Shown here: in pieces, positions 60,021-64,000 of the stretch | Position numbering within the stretch: the stretch's first letter is position 1 | Layout: every line of letters begins with the position of its first letter | Origin: Candidatus Hydrogenedentota bacterium | GTDB lineage: Bacteria; Hydrogenedentota; Hydrogenedentia; Hydrogenedentales; JAGMZX01 | NCBI GenBank assembly: GCA_029556545.1 | Contig: JAKQEQ010000130.1 | Coordinates: 1 to 64,000 of the forward strand | Reading direction: 5' to 3' | DNA length: 64,000 bases | Position numbers and translations under genes: made by a program | The notes under the pieces: generated by a model | The model's input: the letters and a program-made list of their open reading frames with translations, nothing else | What the model was told of the DNA's origin: nothing | Database searches by the model: none

Positions 60021-61385
60021 TCAATCCGCGGCGTCTTCGAGTGCTCGCTCTGATAGAAACAGGCGATGCCGCAGCAGGATTTCCGGGAAGCCCCGGGTCG
60101 CCACGTGGGAGGCGGCCTGGAAGTCGTGGGCGCGCGTGCCCTCGAGGGGCAGCGCCACCGCCACAGGAACGCCCGCCGCGCGCAGCGAGATGACGCCGGG
60201 CTCGGTGTCCTCGAAGCCGACGACCCGCGCGAGGGCGGCGGCATCCACGCCCAGCCGCGCCAGCGCCGCGCTGTACGGGTCGCGGAAGGGTTTCAGCCGC
60301 GTTTCCGGGATATCCGTCGAGGTTACGACGGCGTCATAGCTCGTTTCGGCGGTCTGAAAAAGCTCGTGGACGGCGTCCGAGCGCTCGGGCGGTAGCCCCC
60401 AGTCCATGATCTCCGCACGGAGTCTCGTGAATACGTGGCGCAGCACGTGGCGCGTCTCGAAGGCCGACGAGGTCGTGACCAGCGCGAGTCTCGCCGGCTG
60501 GCGCTCGAAATGGACGCCCAATGCGCGCAAAGTATCCCGTCCCTCATCGGCGTTCACGACGTCGTCGAGGGCCGCCGCCAGCATGTCGAAACAGCAGGCG
60601 GCGTCCGCGCCCAGGCGCCCCTTGAGCGCCGCCATGACGACGCCGACGCCGGGCAGGGGCCGGATCATGGGCTCGTCGTTGCCGACGAGGCGGCGGTGGT
60701 AGTCGTGCGCGTAGATGGTGAGGCCGACGTCGGTTGCGCACGCGGGCCAGGCCGCGCGCAACGCGCCGATGCACTCGGCGCACAAGGCGTCCAGCACGCC
60801 GCCGTGGGCCGCGGGCTCTTTCCCCGAGCGCATCAGCACGCGAAAACGCGGGTCATTCAGCAGAGCGGCAAGGCCAAGGCCCGCAAGCCAGTCGCGCACG
60901 TTTGCCGCCTGCGCTGGGTCCGCCCACGGACCAATGTTCCATGCCGCAGCCTCGATATAGGCGCGCGTCGTCGCGTCCAGCGAGAACAAATGGCCGTACT
61001 TCTCGCCGAGATATTCGAGGTTTTCCCGCCCGCTATAGCCGATCAACGCGGGGTGGTCTCGATCCCGGTCGAGCCCCGGCCAGGCTTCCGCGGCCAAGCC
61101 GCTCATGCGCCGCATCATTTCCTCCATCGCGAGACAGCACACATCCTCCGTCGAGGTTGTCGTACCGTCCATGTCCATGAGCGCGACGGCGAGACCGTCG
61201 TCGAGCATCGTGCGTTTCGGGGCCAAGGGCACGACCTCGAAGGGCGGAAACGGCCCCGAGTCCTTGCGAATCACGGCGAAGTCCTCAGCGAGATTGTGCA
61301 GTTGACGTGTTGCCGATCCGCCATCGAGATAGGAGACGGCACGTGGCACGGGTGCGCCGTTCTCGGAGGGCTTGCCGTGCGTCAC
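60021..61385 (-). CDS. HAD-superfamily hydrolase, 454 aa
   Basis: HAD motifs are in order: motif I ALMDMDGTTTSTEDV (about residue 68), motif II LVTTSSAF, motif III LKPFRDPY and motif IV VVGFEDTEPGVISLRAAGVPV. A cap of about 200 residues separates motifs I and II. A further 60 residues precede motif I. The enzyme should be a phosphatase with the first Asp as nucleophile; its large cap makes the substrate unclear. It starts with GTG 61385 inside the stop of the CaCA gene. The upstream open frame to 62336 is an Arg-rich shadow of the exchanger gene and was dropped. Confidence 0.8.
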   Translation of the reverse strand: MTHGKPSENGAPVPRAVSYLDGGSATRQLHNLAEDFAVIRKDSGPFPPFEVVPLAPKRTMLDDGLAVALMDMDGTTTSTEDVCCLAMEEMMRRMSGLAAEAWPGLDRDRDHPALIGYSGRENLEYLGEKYGHLFSLDATTRAYIEAAAWNIGPWADPAQAANVRDWLAGLGLAALLNDPRFRVLMRSGKEPAAHGGVLDALCAECIGALRAAWPACATDVGLTIYAHDYHRRLVGNDEPMIRPLPGVGVVMAALKGRLGADAACCFDMLAAALDDVVNADEGRDTLRALGVHFERQPARLALVTTSSAFETRHVLRHVFTRLRAEIMDWGLPPERSDAVHELFQTAETSYDAVVTSTDIPETRLKPFRDPYSAALARLGVDAAALARVVGFEDTEPGVISLRAAGVPVAVALPLEGTRAHDFQAASHVATRGFPEILLRHRLFLSERALEDAAD

Positions 61386-62389
61386 GGCGCGCCGACTCCC
61401 ACGGGCAACGCGTCGCGCGGTACGAATGCGATCAATACCGCGACGTACACCAAGTACAGCAACAATAGAATGGCGCCGTTCACGCGGCTGAGCCGGTAAC
61501 CCCAGCGGAGCATGACCAGCATCACGCCGACAATGATGGCGACGGCGGGAAACATGATGAGGATGACGCGCATTTCGGCGCGCAACGGGTTCGCGATTGC
61601 CGACAGCCCCGCGACCCAGCAGATGTTGAGGATGTCTGCGCCGAGAATATTGCCGACGCCGATCCCGCTTTGCTTCTTGATCGCGGCGGCGGTGCACGTC
61701 GCGATCTCGGGCATCGAGGTTCCAATGGCGACTACGGTCAACCCGATTACGACCGGCGGCACGCCGGCCGCCGTCGCGAGGCCGAGCGCGCCGTGCAGCA
61801 GCAGATGGCTTCCGCCGAGCACACCGACGAGGCCGAGGGCGAAGAGCCCGACGACCTTGCTTGTGGGAAGCTGGGCCAGGCTTTCGTCCGGTGGCTCGAA
61901 GGGCAGATCCGTCGCGGACGCGCGACCGCGCTTCACGCGGACATAGGACACGACAACGTAGCCCGCGTAAAGACTCAAGAGGATGATCCCGTCGGCCCGG
62001 GACAATACGCCGTCCAGGCACATGGCGAAGGCCAGCCCGATCGCGGCGATGAGCATGACCGCGCTCGTGCGAAAGAGGCGCGGCTCCGCCACGAGCGGCG
62101 TAACGGCAAGCAGGGCGGCGAGCCCAAGCGCGACGGAGGCGTCGACGATTACCGAGCCGATGGCGTTGCCCAAGGCCACCTCGGGCATTCCGCGCAGCGC
62201 CGCCAGTACGGAGGCCATAAGCTCGGGTGAGGTCGTCGCAATGCTGACGATGACCAGCCCGACAAGCATCTGCGGCACCGCCAGCTTCTCCGCCATCGCC
62301 ACCGCGCCCTCGACGAACCAGTCGGCGCACTTCCACAGGATCACGACTGCCGCCGCGACATAAAGCAGGTCCTGGACCAAAGGGGGCAT
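61382..62389 (-). CDS. CaCA-family Ca2+/Na+ or cation/proton exchanger, 335 aa
   Basis: Two inverted alpha-repeats typical of CaCA exchangers are clear: GLVIVSIATTSPELMASVLAAL with GNAIGSVIVD, and GLTVVAIGTSMPEIATCTAAA with GNILGADILN. About ten membrane segments are present, five per half, linked by a cytoplasmic loop (FEPPDESLAQLPTSK). ATG 62389 is preceded by AGGAGA; the frame reaches 62467 without good support. Translational coupling to the HAD gene (GTGA) is tight. The family exports calcium using sodium or protons. Confidence 0.88.
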   Translation of the reverse strand: MPPLVQDLLYVAAAVVILWKCADWFVEGAVAMAEKLAVPQMLVGLVIVSIATTSPELMASVLAALRGMPEVALGNAIGSVIVDASVALGLAALLAVTPLVAEPRLFRTSAVMLIAAIGLAFAMCLDGVLSRADGIILLSLYAGYVVVSYVRVKRGRASATDLPFEPPDESLAQLPTSKVVGLFALGLVGVLGGSHLLLHGALGLATAAGVPPVVIGLTVVAIGTSMPEIATCTAAAIKKQSGIGVGNILGADILNICWVAGLSAIANPLRAEMRVILIMFPAVAIIVGVMLVMLRWGYRLSRVNGAILLLLYLVYVAVLIAFVPRDALPVGVGAP

Positions 62390-62655
62390 ACCCGGAATTC
62401 TCCTCGACGCCTCATGCTCGTCACGGTCATGGCATGGACATCTTGCCCATGAACCGTCCCAAGTCATGGTACGTGGCCGCCCCCACGGCGTGCAACCGTT
62501 GCCGAGCCCGTTGCCGAGCCCTCAGGCAACGTCGCGCCGCCCGCTGCTGCTTCCGGTGTGCTTTCCTCCTGTTCTTCTCGGCCTTGCCCCCCGGCCAGTG
62601 CGTGGCCTACCATGCACCCGCGCTCGACGCTGAAGCTCCAAGGAGACCCAATGCC

Positions 62656-64000
62656 ATGCGTTATCTGCTTGTCTGCCTGATTACCGCCCTGTGCGTCGCC
62701 ACGGCATCCGCAACCGATTCCCGGCTTATCGACGTAACCCAGCCGCCGTACAACGCCGTGGGCGACGGCGCGACCGATTGCTCGAAGGCATTTCAGGACG
62801 CCTTGCACGCGGCGGGCGAGGGCGACGACGGCGGGGTGGTGTTCGTGCCCCGGGGGCAATTCCTGATCTCTGAGCCTTTGCGGATGCGGCCCAACACCGC
62901 GTTGCGCGGCGTGTGGACGTATCCGCCGAATTCGCCGCAATTCTGGCCGCCTTTCGAGGAGAAGGCGCTACCCGGCTCCGTCCTGCTTGTCACGGCGGGC
63001 GAGGGCGACGAGGACGGCCCGCCGTTTATCACCATTCACGCGAGCTGCGCCATCGAGGGCCTCGTCATCTATTACCCGAAGCAGGTGAAGGAGAATCCGC
63101 CGAAGCCCTATGCGTGGACCGTGCAAATCACCGAGGGCGGCGCCGACCACTGCACGATTCGCAACGTGCTGATGGTCAACCCATACAAGGCGGTCGATTT
63201 CGGCACGCATCCCTCGGGCCGGCACTTCATCGAGAACCTCTACGCCTATCCGCTCTATCGGGGCCTCTATATCGACAAGTGCTACGACATCGGCCGCGTC
63301 TCGAATGTCCACTTCTGGCCGTTCTGGGGCTACACCGGCGACGACGACCCGGTCGGACGCTTCGTGACCGATCACGCGGAGGCGTTCATCATCGGCCGCA
63401 CCGATTGGGAGTACTTCAACAATTGCTTCGCCATCTTCTATCACGTCGGGTTTCGCTTCGTGAACCGCGGCGCGGGGGGCGGCAACGTGCTGCTCACGCA
63501 AAGCGGCGCGGACATTTGCCCCTACGCGGTTCTTGTCGAGGAGGTCCAGGGACACTCCGGCGTGTCCTTCTCGAACAGCCAGATTTTCGGGCGTGTCACG
63601 GTCAAGGATACGAACGCGGGTCCGGTGCGCTTCACCGGCTGCGGCTTCTTCGGCGCGACGCGCGAACCCGAACCGCGCGATCCCATCCATTGCGAGATCG
63701 CGGGTGCGGGCCATGTGTCGTTCGAGAACTGTCACTTTATCACGCTCGATCCGAAGAACACCGCGAAGACCAGCATCCTCGCGGCCGGCGGCGGGTTGAG
63801 CGTATCGAACTGCCTGTTCATGGACGTGGGCCGCGTTCACTTCGACCTGCGGCCCGGCCTGCGTACGGCCGTGATTGTGGGTAATACGTTCCAGGGCGTG
63901 ATGGTGATGCGCGATACGAGCGAGGCGAATGTGCAGGCCGGGCTCAATGCGGACCAGCGCGCGCCGAAAGAACCGGACAGCCTCACGGTGGATAACCTGG
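62656..64000 (+). CDS. Exported pectate-lyase-superfamily beta-helix protein (runs off window)
   Basis: ATG 62656 follows AAGGAGA by about 10 bases and begins a signal peptide (YLLVCLITALCVATASA). The mature start has YNAVGDGATDCSKAFQDAL, the pectate-lyase-3 motif, and GGVVFVPRGQFLISEPL. Beta-helix coils follow: GADHCTIRNVLMVNPYKAVDFG (in part), and VSFENCHFITLDP. The frame stays open for 448 codons to the window end, so the C-terminus is missing. The catalytic residues cannot be fixed. It is divergent from the CaCA operon with 266 bp between. Pectin-type or other glycan cleavage or binding is expected. Confidence 0.85.
   Translation, partial: MRYLLVCLITALCVATASATDSRLIDVTQPPYNAVGDGATDCSKAFQDALHAAGEGDDGGVVFVPRGQFLISEPLRMRPNTALRGVWTYPPNSPQFWPPFEEKALPGSVLLVTAGEGDEDGPPFITIHASCAIEGLVIYYPKQVKENPPKPYAWTVQITEGGADHCTIRNVLMVNPYKAVDFGTHPSGRHFIENLYAYPLYRGLYIDKCYDIGRVSNVHFWPFWGYTGDDDPVGRFVTDHAEAFIIGRTDWEYFNNCFAIFYHVGFRFVNRGAGGGNVLLTQSGADICPYAVLVEEVQGHSGVSFSNSQIFGRVTVKDTNAGPVRFTGCGFFGATREPEPRDPIHCEIAGAGHVSFENCHFITLDPKNTAKTSILAAGGGLSVSNCLFMDVGRVHFDLRPGLRTAVIVGNTFQGVMVMRDTSEANVQAGLNADQRAPKEPDSLTVDNL

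Noticed and set aside
60021-62336. Single 771-residue protein in the HAD frame
   Set aside because: The first 317 residues are an Arg-rich shadow of the exchanger gene; HAD homology starts only after the GTG at 61385.

Overview
The window is high-GC DNA from a Gram-negative heterotroph. It carries an outer-membrane TolC-type factor, many signal peptides and lipoboxes, two Tat leaders, and a gene set biased to polysaccharide and sugar breakdown (GH78 and GH28-type hydrolases, DUF4091, DUF1080, DUF6807, a Gfo/Idh/MocA oxidoreductase with a Tat leader, a ceramidase-type hydrolase, a sodium/solute symporter). This mix is typical of Planctomycetota, Hydrogenedentota and neighbouring lineages. That placement is inference from gene content; there is no rRNA or other marker gene here, and I saw no tRNA, CRISPR array or prophage.

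Layout. 1-135: end of an IS5-like transposase. 251-1651: enolase-superfamily enzyme. 8490-1709 (minus): a type III restriction-modification operon in the order res, zeta-type kinase, small partner protein, mod; this is the best candidate for an unusual defence arrangement. 8739-10097: class III PLP enzyme resembling the aminophosphonate lyase PbfA. 15040-10177 (minus): an export operon (TolC, HlyD, two ABC-2 permeases) with no ATPase gene, divergent from a PAS histidine kinase and sigma-54 response regulator (15463-19757). 19729-28697: glycerophosphodiesterase, fucose-isomerase-like protein, DUF4432, secreted phosphodiesterase, Gfo/Idh/MocA and DUF1080 proteins.

28747-39391 is a surface-lipoprotein region. 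It has a small lipoprotein, a 60-residue ORF with its own promoter and operator-like palindrome, an LRR lipoprotein and two giant paralogous lipoproteins (1271 and 1494 aa) made of BACON/Ig-like repeats around a von Willebrand A domain. All four lipoproteins have the same Cys-Pro start after cleavage. 39574-41803 holds small genes, including an acidic zinc-ribbon protein and a receiver-like protein with Glu in place of the phospho-Asp.

41893-51560 is a carbohydrate and amide hydrolase region, ending in a Tat-exported DegT-type PLP protein. 51604-53229 is a compositionally distinct, tightly overlapping three-gene cassette: a zinc-ribbon plus deoxyribosyltransferase/TIR-like protein, a PIN toxin and a small partner. 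53256-58275 has a sugar isomerase/epimerase-like lipoprotein with its symporter, then DUF6807, metallophosphoesterase, zinc-ribbon membrane protein and a lone HicB-like protein. 62389-58268 (minus) runs CaCA exchanger, HAD hydrolase, RidA and TPR/peptidase. 62656-64000 is a pectate-lyase-like protein cut by the window end.

A background signal runs through the window: many short tandem repeats and palindromes sit between genes or at gene edges. Heptamers share a CCCTNNN core (50164, 56401, 59524), 9-mers share a GTCC-type core (23811, 23956, 47021, 48613), and REP-like hairpins occur at 4491-4608, 27567, 48553 and 56063-56269. In two places these repeats have entered coding sequence.
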